Assembly (NCBI RefSeq): GCF_014851805.1
Contig: NZ_JACVAK010000003.1
Span: forward strand, 395,501 to 459,500
Source of the DNA: Pseudoxanthomonas sp. PXM02
GTDB lineage: Bacteria; Pseudomonadota; Gammaproteobacteria; Xanthomonadales; Xanthomonadaceae
DNA length: 64,000 nucleotides
Reading direction: 5' to 3'
The notes beneath the pieces are model-generated. The model was not told the DNA's origin, searched no databases, and was given only the letters and a program-made list of their open reading frames with translations. Each line of letters begins with the position of its first letter. The first letter of the stretch is position 1. Made by a program: the position numbers and the translations under genes. Positions 55,135 to 63,859 of the stretch are shown one piece after another.

Positions 55135-56511
55135 ATGCAGAACCCCATGACCGCCTTCGTTTCCCCCGACCGCATCCGCGGCCTGTTCGCCCAGGCCATG
55201 TCCGACATGTACCGCACCGAGGTGCCGCTGTACGGCGACCTGATCACGCTGGTCGGCGACATCAACATGGCGACGCTGCAGCGCGACGCCGCCCTGGCCG
55301 AGCGCCTGCAGCGCACCGGCGAAACCGAGCGCCTGGACCTGGAGCGCCACGGCGCCATCCGCGTCGGCACGCCGGCCGAACTGGCGATGCTGGGCCGCGT
55401 GTTCGCGCTGATGGGCATGCACCCGGTGGGCTACTACGACCTGACCGTGGCCGGCGTGCCGGTGCATGCGACCGCGTTCCGCCCATTGACCGAAGCCGCC
55501 CTGGCCGCCAACCCGTTCCGCATCTTCACCTCGCTGCTGCGGCTGGAGCTGATCGGCGACGCCACGCTGCGGGCCGAGGCCGAGGCGATCCTGGCCAAGC
55601 GCGACATCTTCACTGCCGGCGCACGCGCGCTGGTGGACCAGGCCGAGCGCGACGGCGGACTGAGCGAAGCCGATGCGCAGCGCTTCGTCGCCGAGGTGCT
55701 GGAAACCTTCCGCTGGCATGGCGACGCCACGGTTTCGCTGGAGACCTACCACGCACTGCACGGCCTGCATCGCCTGGTCGCCGACGTGGTCAGCTTCCGT
55801 GGCCCGCACATCAACCACCTGACCCCGCGCACGCTGGACATCGACGCCGCGCAGGCGGCGATGCTGGAACGCGGCATCCAGGCCAAGGCGCAGATCGAAG
55901 GCCCGCCGCGCCGCGCGGTGCCGATCCTGCTGCGCCAGACCAGCTTCAAGGCGCTGGAAGAGCAGGTCGCCTTCCCCGACGCCACCGGCACGCTGGTGCC
56001 CGGCAGCCACACCGCGCGCTTCGGCGAGATCGAGCAGCGCGGCCTGGCGCTGACGCCCGCCGGCCGTGACCTCTACGACCGGCTGCTGGCGGAGGTGCGG
56101 CAGGCAGGCGGCGCAGGCAATACGTCGGCGGACTATCCGCAGCGGTTGGCAGCGGCGTTCGTGGCGTTCCCGGACGACGAAACGACGTTGCGTCGCGACG
56201 GCCTGGGCTACTTCCGCTACCGCCTGACCGACACCGGCGCCGCATTGCCGGCGTCCGAGCGCGCGGCGATGACGCCGGACGCCCTGGTCGAGGCCGGCCA
56301 CGCCGTCGTCGATCCGATCGTCTACGAAGACTTCCTGCCGGTCAGCGCGGCGGGCATCTTCCAGTCCAACCTGGGCGGCGGCGAACAGCGCGCGTACGAC
56401 GCGCACGCCAACCAGGAAGCGTTCGAAGCCGCGCTGGGCAAAACGATCCACGATCCCTTCGCGCTGTATGCGCAGGCGCAGGACGCTTCGATCGCCGCGC
56501 TGCGCGGCTGA
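55135..56511 (+). CDS. hglS: 2-oxoadipate dioxygenase/decarboxylase (DUF1338, HglS/YdcJ)
   Basis: 458 residues. Nearly the whole chain matches E. coli YdcJ: ERHGAIRVGTPAELAMLGRVFALMGMHPVGYYDLTVAGVPVHATAFRP, FRIFTSLLRLELI, GPHINHLTPRTLDID, EGPPRRAVPILLRQTSFKALEE and YEDFLPVSAAGIFQSNLG. Such enzymes are iron-dependent and convert 2-oxoadipate to D-2-hydroxyglutarate in lysine breakdown. No lysine-catabolism neighbours are seen here. ATG 55135 or 55147 can start it. Confidence 0.93.
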   Translation: MQNPMTAFVSPDRIRGLFAQAMSDMYRTEVPLYGDLITLVGDINMATLQRDAALAERLQRTGETERLDLERHGAIRVGTPAELAMLGRVFALMGMHPVGYYDLTVAGVPVHATAFRPLTEAALAANPFRIFTSLLRLELIGDATLRAEAEAILAKRDIFTAGARALVDQAERDGGLSEADAQRFVAEVLETFRWHGDATVSLETYHALHGLHRLVADVVSFRGPHINHLTPRTLDIDAAQAAMLERGIQAKAQIEGPPRRAVPILLRQTSFKALEEQVAFPDATGTLVPGSHTARFGEIEQRGLALTPAGRDLYDRLLAEVRQAGGAGNTSADYPQRLAAAFVAFPDDETTLRRDGLGYFRYRLTDTGAALPASERAAMTPDALVEAGHAVVDPIVYEDFLPVSAAGIFQSNLGGGEQRAYDAHANQEAFEAALGKTIHDPFALYAQAQDASIAALRG

Positions 56512-56521
56512 CGGATCTTTC

Positions 56522-56548
56522 CCTTCTCCCCGCCAGGCGGGGAGAAGG
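56522..56548. repeat. Palindromic hairpin downstream of hglS
   Basis: A 13-bp arm CCTTCTCCCCGCC meets GGCGGGGAGAAGG across a single base, an almost perfect 27-base palindrome ten bases after the stop codon. It belongs to a short-palindrome family also seen around 59.56 and 59.75 kb. Confidence 0.8.
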
Positions 56549-56654
56549 ACTCTGCGACGCAATGCGTCGAAACCGTGAAACCCGCATCGCATCGACACCC
56601 GCTGTTCCACACAACATTTGGTGTTGACGCCTCCATGACCCCCCACTATCTTGT

Positions 56655-56850
56655 GGCCGTCGGTTCCGGTGGTCGCAAGCCACGGGATTAAAACGGGAAG
56701 CCGGTGACGCGTTCGCGCCACTCCGGCACTGCCCCGCAGCGGTAATTGGGAACGAACCCGCCACCAGCACTGGGGCCTAGCCCTGGGAAGCGGCGGACGT
56801 AGGAAGAAGGCTCGCCCTTCGCGCCCATGAGTCCGAAGACCTGCCGACAG
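56655..56850 (+). ncRNA. Cobalamin (AdoCbl) riboswitch controlling nrdAB
   Basis: Conserved cobalamin aptamer segments in order: AACGGGAAGCCGGTG, GCCCCGCAGCGGTAATTGGG, and the B12 box AGTCCGAAGACCTGCC at 56830-56845. It lies about 200 bases upstream of nrdA on the same strand. Established knowledge: these elements turn down downstream expression when adenosylcobalamin is bound. Boundaries are approximate. Confidence 0.92.
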
Positions 56851-57044
56851 CCGCGCGTTGCACACCGCGCGGTGCCGGCCGCGGAATCTCCGGGGGGAGA
56901 GGGCTGGTGAAGCAGGGCACGCCGGTCTTCTGTCCGCGCGATCTCGCCTCCTGCGACGCCGCTTCCCCACTGTGATCCTCCATCCGGCCTTGCGCAGCCC
57001 CGCGAGGGACGGGCCGCCGCGTGCACCACGCATGGAGGATTCTC
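56851..57044 (+). promoter_or_regulatory. Expression platform between riboswitch and nrdA
   Basis: A 7-bp stem CCGCGCG / CGCGCGG (56851-56857, 56866-56872) directly follows the aptamer but no T-run is seen, so control is likely by translation or Rho rather than an intrinsic terminator. The last bases hold the ribosome site GGAGGA at 57034-57039. Confidence 0.55.
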
Positions 57045-59474
57045 GTGACCCAAACCGACACCGCCGTCGCCGACGCCGGCACCACCCCGTCCCAGAAGGA
57101 CGCGTTCGCCCTGACCCCGCCGCCCACCGCCACCGCGATGAGCGTGACCAAGCGCAATGGCGGCCGCGAGCCGGTGGACCTCAACAAGATCGTGCGCGCG
57201 GTGCAGCGCAACTGCGAAGGCCTGCACGCCATCGACCCGATGCGCGTCGCCACCCGCACCATCTCCGGCCTGTACGACGGCGCCAGCACGCGCGAACTGG
57301 ACGAACTGTCGATCCGCACCGCCGCGCTGCTGACCGGCGAAGAACCCGAATACAGCCGCCTGGCCGCGCGCCTGCTGGCCGGCTACATCGTCAAGGAAGT
57401 GACCGGCCAGGAGATCCACGCGTTCTCGCAGTCGGTCACCCGCGGCCACGAGGTCGGCCTGATCAATGATCGCCTGCTGAACTTCGTGCAGACCAACGCG
57501 CGCAAGCTCAACGACGCGCTGGACGCCTCGCTCGACCTGCACTTCGACTACTTCGGCCTGCGCACGCTGTACGACCGCTACCTGCTGCGCCACCCGCACA
57601 CGCGCAAGGTCATCGAGACGCCGCAGCAGTTCTTCCTGCGCATCGCCTGCGCACTGAGTGAAGACGTGCCGGAAGCGCTGGCGCTGTACCGCCGCATGGG
57701 CAACCTGGACTACCTGCCCAGTTCACCGACGCTGTTCAACAGCGGCACCACGCACGAGCAGCTGTCGTCGTGCTTCCTGCTGGACTCGCCGCAGGACACG
57801 CTGGAATCGATCTACGCCAAGTACGGCGATATCGCCCAGCTGAGCAAGTTCAGCGGCGGCATCGGCGTCAGCTACACGCGCGTGCGTTCGCGCGGCTCGC
57901 TGATCAAGTCGACCAACGGCCACAGCAACGGCATCGTGCCGTGGCTGAAGACGCTGGATTCCTCGGTCGCGGCGGTCAACCAGGGTGGCAAGCGCAAGGG
58001 CGCGGCCTGCGTGTATCTGGAAACCTGGCACGCCGACATCGAGGACTTCCTGGAGCTGCGCGACAACACCGGCGACGAAGCGCGCCGCACCCACAACCTC
58101 AACTTGGCCAACTGGGTGCCGGACCTCTTCATGAAGCGCGTCGAGGCTGACCAGGAATGGTCGCTGTTCGATCCGCGCGTGGTGCCGGAGCTGACCGACC
58201 TGTACGGCGCCGCGTTCGAGCTGGCGTACACGCAGGCAGAAGCGCAGGGCAAGGCGATGAAGACCACCTCCGCGCGCAAGCTGTACGGCCGGATGATGCG
58301 CACGCTGGCCGAAACCGGCAACGGCTGGATGACGTTCAAGGACAAGTGCAACGCCGCCAGCAACCAGACCCTGCGCGCCGGCAACGTCATCCACCTGTCC
58401 AACCTGTGCACCGAGATCCTCGAGGTCACCTCGGCCGAAGAGACCGCGGTGTGCAACCTGGGCTCGATCAACCTGGGCCGCCACTTCGATGACGATGGCT
58501 GGTTCGATTTCGACAAGCTGGCCGAAACCGTCCGTCTGGCCGTGCGTCAGCTGGACCGCGTGATCGACCTGAACTTCTATCCGATCGAGACCGCGCGTCG
58601 CGGCAACCTGCGCTGGCGCCCGGTGGGCCTGGGCTGCATGGGTCTGCAGGACGTGTTCTTCAAGCTGCGCCTGCCGTTCGACAGCGCCGAAGCCCGCGCA
58701 CTGTCGGCGAAGATCGCCGAGACCATCTACTTCCATGCGCTGGAGACCTCGGTGGAACTGGCGCAGGAACGCGGCCGTCATCCGTCGTTCGCCGACACGC
58801 GTGCCGCCCATGGCGAGTTGCAGTTCGACGCCTGGAACATCACGCCCGAGAACGTGGAACGCTGGGACGCGTTGCGCGCGCGCATCAAGGAACACGGCCT
58901 GCGCAACTCGCTGCTGATCGCGATCGCGCCGACCGCGACCATCGCCTCGATCGCCGGCTGCTACGAGTGCGTGGAGCCGCAGGTGTCCAACCTGTTCAAG
59001 CGCGAGACGCTGTCGGGCGACTTCCTGCAGGTCAACCGCTACCTGGTGGGCGAGCTGAAGAAGCTGGGCCTGTGGACGCCGGAAACGCGCGACGCGATCA
59101 AACTCGCCGAGGGTTCCATCCAGGGCATCGCGCAGATCCCGGACACGCTGCAGCAGGTCTACCGCACCGCGTGGGAAATCCCGATGCGTTCGCTGATCGA
59201 CATGGCCGCCGGCCGTGGCGCCTTCATCGACCAGTCGGCCTCGCTCAACCTGTTCATGGAAAGCCCGAACATCGGCGCGATGTCGTCCATGTACATGTAC
59301 GCGTGGAAGCAGGGCATCAAGACCACGTACTACCTGCGTTCGCGCCCGGCGACCAAGATCGCCAAGACCACGGTCAGCACCGTCGCCGCCGCCGAGCCGA
59401 AGCGCGAGTACACCCCGACCGAAGCCATCGCCTGCTCGCTGGAGAACCCGGAAGCCTGCGAGGCCTGCCAGTAA
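57045..59474 (+). CDS. nrdA: Ribonucleoside-diphosphate reductase subunit alpha, class Ia
   Basis: 809 residues from the GTG at 57045, with GGAGGA five bases upstream; an in-frame GTG at 57021 lacks a site. An N-terminal ATP-cone (about 25-115, MSVTKRNGGREPVDLNKIVRA) is followed by the catalytic barrel: SSCFLLDSPQD (first active-site Cys), FSGGIGVSYTRVRSRGS, NLCTEILEVTS with the central Cys, and the C-terminal CEACQ redox pair. It reduces ribonucleotides to deoxyribonucleotides with NrdB. Confidence 0.95.
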   Translation: MTQTDTAVADAGTTPSQKDAFALTPPPTATAMSVTKRNGGREPVDLNKIVRAVQRNCEGLHAIDPMRVATRTISGLYDGASTRELDELSIRTAALLTGEEPEYSRLAARLLAGYIVKEVTGQEIHAFSQSVTRGHEVGLINDRLLNFVQTNARKLNDALDASLDLHFDYFGLRTLYDRYLLRHPHTRKVIETPQQFFLRIACALSEDVPEALALYRRMGNLDYLPSSPTLFNSGTTHEQLSSCFLLDSPQDTLESIYAKYGDIAQLSKFSGGIGVSYTRVRSRGSLIKSTNGHSNGIVPWLKTLDSSVAAVNQGGKRKGAACVYLETWHADIEDFLELRDNTGDEARRTHNLNLANWVPDLFMKRVEADQEWSLFDPRVVPELTDLYGAAFELAYTQAEAQGKAMKTTSARKLYGRMMRTLAETGNGWMTFKDKCNAASNQTLRAGNVIHLSNLCTEILEVTSAEETAVCNLGSINLGRHFDDDGWFDFDKLAETVRLAVRQLDRVIDLNFYPIETARRGNLRWRPVGLGCMGLQDVFFKLRLPFDSAEARALSAKIAETIYFHALETSVELAQERGRHPSFADTRAAHGELQFDAWNITPENVERWDALRARIKEHGLRNSLLIAIAPTATIASIAGCYECVEPQVSNLFKRETLSGDFLQVNRYLVGELKKLGLWTPETRDAIKLAEGSIQGIAQIPDTLQQVYRTAWEIPMRSLIDMAAGRGAFIDQSASLNLFMESPNIGAMSSMYMYAWKQGIKTTYYLRSRPATKIAKTTVSTVAAAEPKREYTPTEAIACSLENPEACEACQ

Positions 59475-59563
59475 CCGCCCCCCTGCGTCGGCTCCGGCCG
59501 ACGGACCCTGGAACAGGAACATGGATGTTCCCGGCGCATGGAGGCGCCAGCTTCTTATTAGAG

Positions 59564-59771
59564 CCCCTCTCCCACCGGGAGAGGGGTTGGGGGCGCCTTG
59601 ATAGCCGTTGCGACTCAATGATGTTGAGCGAGCCGCAGCGAGTCATGAAGGGCGGCCACCGGCTGTTCACCACTTCCACTCGCTGTGGCTCGCTTTGCAA
59701 TACAAGTACCGGATAAGCGACTGCGGCACCCCTCATCCGCCCTTCGGGCACCTTCTCCCGGCGGGAGAAGG
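59564..59771. repeat. Two palindromic hairpins in the nrdA-nrdB gap
   Basis: CCCCTCTCCC-acc-GGGAGAGGGG (59564-59586) and CCTTCTCCCG-g-CGGGAGAAGG (59751-59771) flank about 165 bases with no gene. Both resemble the 56.5-kb palindrome. They sit in the nrdA-nrdB intergenic stretch of 319 bases, and the two together look like one inserted repeat block. Confidence 0.75.
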
Positions 59772-59793
59772 GGAACCACGAGAACACCGCACC

Positions 59794-60813
59794 ATGTCCG
59801 CACAACCCAAGCAGATGCTGCTCGATCCCGGCTTTGAACTGACGCTGCGCCCGATGCGCTATCCGCAGTTCTATGACATGTACCGCGACGCCATCAAGAA
59901 CACGTGGACGGTGGAAGAGATCAACTTCCAGATCGACATCACCGACCTGCACTCGAAGATGACGCCGGCCGACCGCCATCTGATCCACCGGTTGGTCGCC
60001 TTCTTCGCGACCGGCGATTCGATCGTGTCGAACAACCTGGTGCTGAACCTGTACCAGCACCTCAACGCGCCAGAAGCGCGCATGTATCTGTCGCGCCAAC
60101 TGTACGAAGAAGCGCTGCACGTGCAGTTCTACCTGACCCTGCTGGACAACTACCTGCCCGACCCGTCGGAGCGCTTCAAGGCGTTCGCCGCGGTGGAGAA
60201 CATCCCGGCGATCAAGAAGAAGGCCGACTTCTGCTTCAAGTGGATCGACAGCATCCAGGACCTGAAGCGCATCGACACGCGCGAGCAGCGCCGCCAGTTC
60301 CTGCTCAACCAGATCTGCTTCGCCGCCTGCATCGAAGGCCTGTTCTTCTTCGCCGCGTTCGCCTACGTGTACTTCTTCCGCTCGCGCGGCCTGCTGCCAG
60401 GCCTGGCCAGCGGCACCAACTGGGTGTTCCGCGACGAGAGCTGCCACATGGAGTTCGCGTTCGAGTGCGTGCGCACCGTGCGCGAGGAAGAACCGGACCT
60501 GTTCGACGACCGCATGCAGCAGCAGGTCTACGACATGCTGGAAGAGGCGATCGAATGCGAAGTGCAGTTCGCCGAGGACGTGCTGTCCGGTGGCGTCGCC
60601 GGCATCTCGACCCGCGACATGCGCCAGTACCTGCAGCACTGCGCCGACCAGCACTTCGCCAAGCTCGGCATGCCCAAGCGCTACGACGTACGCAACCCGC
60701 TGCCCTTCATGGAGCTGCAGGACGTGCAGGAACTGACCAACTTCTTCGAACGCCGCGTCTCGGCCTACCAGCTGGGCGTGCAGGGCGAAGTGGGCTTCGA
60801 CCACGCGTTCTGA
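59794..60813 (+). CDS. nrdB: Ribonucleoside-diphosphate reductase subunit beta, class Ia
   Basis: 339 residues. The diferric tyrosyl-radical site is intact: Asp in ATGDSIV, the E-x-x-H-x-x-x-Y set in EEALHVQFY (Tyr is the radical residue), CIEGLFFFAAFAY (Glu) and RDESCHMEFAFE (Glu, His). The tyrosine shows it is not the Phe-type R2c. Start ATG 59794. It is not directly adjacent to nrdA: a 319-base palindromic-repeat gap lies between, and only the riboswitch in front of nrdA is seen. Confidence 0.95.
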   Translation: MSAQPKQMLLDPGFELTLRPMRYPQFYDMYRDAIKNTWTVEEINFQIDITDLHSKMTPADRHLIHRLVAFFATGDSIVSNNLVLNLYQHLNAPEARMYLSRQLYEEALHVQFYLTLLDNYLPDPSERFKAFAAVENIPAIKKKADFCFKWIDSIQDLKRIDTREQRRQFLLNQICFAACIEGLFFFAAFAYVYFFRSRGLLPGLASGTNWVFRDESCHMEFAFECVRTVREEEPDLFDDRMQQQVYDMLEEAIECEVQFAEDVLSGGVAGISTRDMRQYLQHCADQHFAKLGMPKRYDVRNPLPFMELQDVQELTNFFERRVSAYQLGVQGEVGFDHAF

Positions 60814-60860
60814 GGCGTTGCCCCGTCGCACATACTGGGGCGAGTAGGATGCCGGATGTC

Positions 60861-61018
60861 AGGTGTGGGAGCGACGTAAGTCGCGATCGTAGCGATGAAG
60901 CCGTCATGACGCTGCACCGTCACGGACTGCATCAGCCATAGGCATTTTAGTATCGAGGGCCCGCCAGACAAGCGGGCCCTTCGTTCGTGCGTTCGCGACT
61001 TACGTCGCTCCCACACCT
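60861..61018. repeat. REP pair flanking a hairpin downstream of nrdB
   Basis: Perfect 26-bp inverted repeats (AGGTGTGGGAGCGACGTAAG with TCGCGA at 60861-60886, inverse at 60993-61018) surround about 106 bases. A 9-bp stem (AGGGCCCGC / GCGGGCCCT at 60956-60980) lies within and may end transcription of nrdB or of the facing gene. Confidence 0.88.
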
Positions 61019-61050
61019 GTTGCCCCGCACGCCGCGACCAACGGCCCGAG

Positions 61051-63099
61051 CTACTTAGCCTTGTGCCGGTTGAAGAAGTCGACCGGCGCCAGCACCGACT
61101 GCAGCCACTGGCTGGGCCGACCCATGCCGTGACCCGCACCGGGCAGGCGGACCATTTCGACCTCGACGCCACGCAGTTTCAGTGCGCCGAACATCTGCTC
61201 GGTCTGGCTCATCGGCGTGCGGTAATCCTGTTCGCCGGTGATCAGCATGGTGGGCGTCTTCACCTGGCCGGCCAGGCTGTAGGGCGAGCGCGCGAAATAG
61301 AGATCGGGCTTGTCCCACGGCGCGGCGCCCATCCAGTGCTTCATGAAGAACGACGGCAGGTCGGCGGTGGTGACCTGGTCGGTCCAGTCCACGACCGGTC
61401 GCAACGCGACGGCCGCGCGGAACTTGTCCGGTTCCTTGCCGATGCCCCACAGCGTCAGCACACCGCCGCCGGAGCCGCCACCGATGAAGAGGTTCCTGCG
61501 GTCGACATACGGGCGCTTGGCCACTTCGTCGACGATCGACATGAGGTCGTCGTGGTCCTGGCCCGGGTAGGCGTTGGTGATCGCGTTGGCGAAGCGCTCG
61601 CCGTAACCGATCGAGCCGCGTGGGTTGGCGAACACCACGATGTAGCCGGCGGCCGCGTAGAGGCTGTGGGTGATCGAGAAGAACGGGCCGTAGTCGCTGT
61701 TCGGTCCGCCGTGGATGTCCAGGATCAGCGGATAGCGCTTGTTCGCGCTGAAGCCGGGCGGGAACGCGACCCAGCCCTGCACCGGCAGGCCGCCGGCACG
61801 GCTGCTCACGGTCACCTCTTCGATCCGTGCGGCATTTTTGCCGTCGGCCCACGCCCGGTTGAAGTCGATCGCGCCGCTTTCACCGTGGCCGCGGCTTACG
61901 CCCAGGCCGGCGGGGCGGTCGGTGAAGCTGGAGGTGTAGGCGAACGTGCCCTGCGCGGCCGAGAACTGGCCGCCCGACGAGGGCAGGTAGAGGCGCGTGC
62001 CGCCGACGGTGTCGACGACCCCGGTGCGCGCACCGGTCGTCGCATCGATGGTGGCGATACGTTGCACACCCCGGTCGTAGTACAGCGTATGCAGGGCGGC
62101 GCTGTCTTCGCGCCACATGATCCCCGCCACCGGACGATCAAGGTCGGCGGCCAACGCGTCCACCGAGGCGCCTGGTGCCGGCGTGGTCGTCCACAGGCGC
62201 GGCATGTCGTAGAACTCGGTCGACGCCTCGCTGCCGACGAAGGCGATGCGGCGTCCATCGGGCGAGACTTCCGGTGCGTACTCGCTGCCGGCGCGCGAGG
62301 TCAGTCGCTGCTTCTGGGCTTTGCCGGCGACGTCGTACAGATAGAGGTCGCTTTCGCGCGGACCGTTGATCGGATCGGCGGTGTAACTGCCGACCACGTG
62401 CCGGCCATCGGGCAGCCAGGCGATGCCGCTGCTGTCGATCTGATTGGTGTCGCCACGGGTCATGCGGGTGACCTTGGCGCTTGCCACCTCCACCGCATAG
62501 AGATGGCTGGCGCCGGGCTTGATCTCGCCGGCGCCATCGGCGCGCCAGAACAGGTCGGTGATGATCTTGGCGTCGGCCGCCGCTTCGGCACCCTTCGGCT
62601 TTTCCGGCATGCCGGGGATCGTGGCGGGCTTGGCTTCTTCCCGACCGATGAAGGCGATACGCGACCCATCGGGCGACCAGCGCAGGCCACCGGGCGACAG
62701 TTCGCCTGTCGTCACCGGCTGGCCCACGCCGTCGGCCAGCGCCATCACGAAGACCTGCGGCTTGTCGATCGACGTGGCGACGTAGGCGATGCGACCGCCA
62801 TCGGGCGAGAACACGGCATCGCGCGGACCCACATCGCGCGCCACCAGCAGGCGCCGGTCGACGATCGCACCCTGGTCGTCCAGGTGCGCGAGCCACAGCT
62901 CGCCGGTGCGGCGATCCTGTGCCTGGTCGAACGCGGCGCGGGTGAACAGCACGCGCTTGCCGTCCGGTGCGACCACGGGATTGGTCACCATCGAGAGGAC
63001 GTAGATGTCTTCCGCTTTCATCGCCTCCTTCGCGGAGACCGGCGTCAGGGAAACAAGGGCGAACGTCGCGACCAGCGCGGAAAGGGCATAGGGCTTCAT
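61051..63099 (-). CDS. S9-family peptidase (prolyl oligopeptidase / acylaminoacyl-peptidase type)
   Basis: 682 residues with a signal peptide (LVATFALVSLTPVSA). The N-terminal half is a WD/beta-propeller-like repeat (SPDGGRIAYVAT, SPDGSRIAFIG, SPDGRRIAFVG). The C-terminal catalytic half has IHGGPNSDYGPFF, the nucleophile loop FIGGGSGGG, the Asp near ITGEQDYRTP and His in GAGHGMGRP. It is a periplasmic oligopeptidase; substrate unknown. Convergent with nrdB and divergent from the thioesterase gene. Confidence 0.92.
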   Translation of the reverse strand: MKPYALSALVATFALVSLTPVSAKEAMKAEDIYVLSMVTNPVVAPDGKRVLFTRAAFDQAQDRRTGELWLAHLDDQGAIVDRRLLVARDVGPRDAVFSPDGGRIAYVATSIDKPQVFVMALADGVGQPVTTGELSPGGLRWSPDGSRIAFIGREEAKPATIPGMPEKPKGAEAAADAKIITDLFWRADGAGEIKPGASHLYAVEVASAKVTRMTRGDTNQIDSSGIAWLPDGRHVVGSYTADPINGPRESDLYLYDVAGKAQKQRLTSRAGSEYAPEVSPDGRRIAFVGSEASTEFYDMPRLWTTTPAPGASVDALAADLDRPVAGIMWREDSAALHTLYYDRGVQRIATIDATTGARTGVVDTVGGTRLYLPSSGGQFSAAQGTFAYTSSFTDRPAGLGVSRGHGESGAIDFNRAWADGKNAARIEEVTVSSRAGGLPVQGWVAFPPGFSANKRYPLILDIHGGPNSDYGPFFSITHSLYAAAGYIVVFANPRGSIGYGERFANAITNAYPGQDHDDLMSIVDEVAKRPYVDRRNLFIGGGSGGGVLTLWGIGKEPDKFRAAVALRPVVDWTDQVTTADLPSFFMKHWMGAAPWDKPDLYFARSPYSLAGQVKTPTMLITGEQDYRTPMSQTEQMFGALKLRGVEVEMVRLPGAGHGMGRPSQWLQSVLAPVDFFNRHKAK

Positions 63100-63168
63100 G
63101 CCTGAAGACTAACCGTGGGCGAGCGAGCGGTGCAATGCGACGCTGGTCGATGCGTGGTGGTGCTTTCT

Positions 63169-63280
63169 GTGGGAGCGACGTAAGTCGCGATCGCCTCGAC
63201 CGCAGGCCATCACCCTTCCTTGCACACAAGGCGATCAGGATGCTTCTCCGCATCGCTTCGCGACTTACGTCGCTCCCACA
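63169..63280. repeat. REP pair upstream of the S9 peptidase
   Basis: TGTGGGAGCGACGTAAGTCG with CGA (63169-63190) and its exact inverse (63258-63280) lie in the 232-base gap between the S9 peptidase start and the thioesterase gene. The spacer of about 67 bases has no gene. Confidence 0.9.
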
Positions 63281-63331
63281 ACATCCATCGCGCTATCCTC
63301 CCGCCGGGAGTACGCACACCGGAGCACCACC

Positions 63332-63739
63332 ATGACCGATCTGCCCAATGCCGAAGCACGCCCCACCGAGGCGCGCCTGCTGCACATGGTCTTCCCCGAC
63401 CACACCAACCACCTGGGCACGCTGTTCGGCGGGCAGGCGCTGGCGTGGATGGACATGTCGGCCTTCATCGCCGCCTCGCGCTATGCGCGCACGACCGTGG
63501 TCACCGCGCGCTCGGAGCAGGTGGACTTCAACCAGCCGATCCACAAGGGCGACCTGGTGGAAGTGGTGGCGCGCGTGGTCAAGGTCGGACGCAGCTCGAT
63601 GAATGTCGACGTGGAAGTGATCACCGAGAACCTGCTGACCGGCGACCGCAAGATCTGTACACGCGGGCACTTCGTGATGATCGCGCTGGACCCGCTAGGC
63701 CGGCCGACGCAGGCGCCGCCACTTCCCACTACCGCGTAG
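63332..63739 (+). CDS. Acyl-CoA thioesterase (hotdog fold, YciA/BACH type)
   Basis: 135 residues. LLHMVFPDHTNHLGTLFGGQALAWMDMSAFIAASR carries the catalytic Asp/Asn-Gly-Gly-Gln pattern of acyl-CoA thioesterases, followed by VTARSEQVDFNQPIHKGDLVEVVARVVKVGRSSMNVDVEVITENLLTG. It releases fatty acids from CoA in the cytoplasm. Its TAG stop is the GTAG start of a REP repeat. Confidence 0.92.
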   Translation: MTDLPNAEARPTEARLLHMVFPDHTNHLGTLFGGQALAWMDMSAFIAASRYARTTVVTARSEQVDFNQPIHKGDLVEVVARVVKVGRSSMNVDVEVITENLLTGDRKICTRGHFVMIALDPLGRPTQAPPLPTTA

Positions 63740-63859
63740 GGCGGGCCCTGGCCCGCCGTCGCACAGATCGAACGCCGTGGGATTTGATCGAAGGACGCGC
63801 TCCGATGGTTGCCATCGCGAGCACGGAGCATGGCAATGGCGGGCTTGAGCCCGCCCTAC
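63736..63859. repeat. GTAG-type REP pair shared by two convergent genes
   Basis: GTAGGGCGGGCCCTGGCCCG with CC (63736-63757) and GGCGGGCTTGAGCCCGCCCT with AC (63838-63859) are inverted copies of a GTAG-beginning REP, with about 80 bases between. Each copy contributes the TAG stop of the gene beside it. Confidence 0.88.

Noticed and set aside
60956-60980. Strong intrinsic terminator of nrdB
   Set aside because: The 9-bp stem is good but neither side has a proper T-run, so I only mention it with the REP pair.
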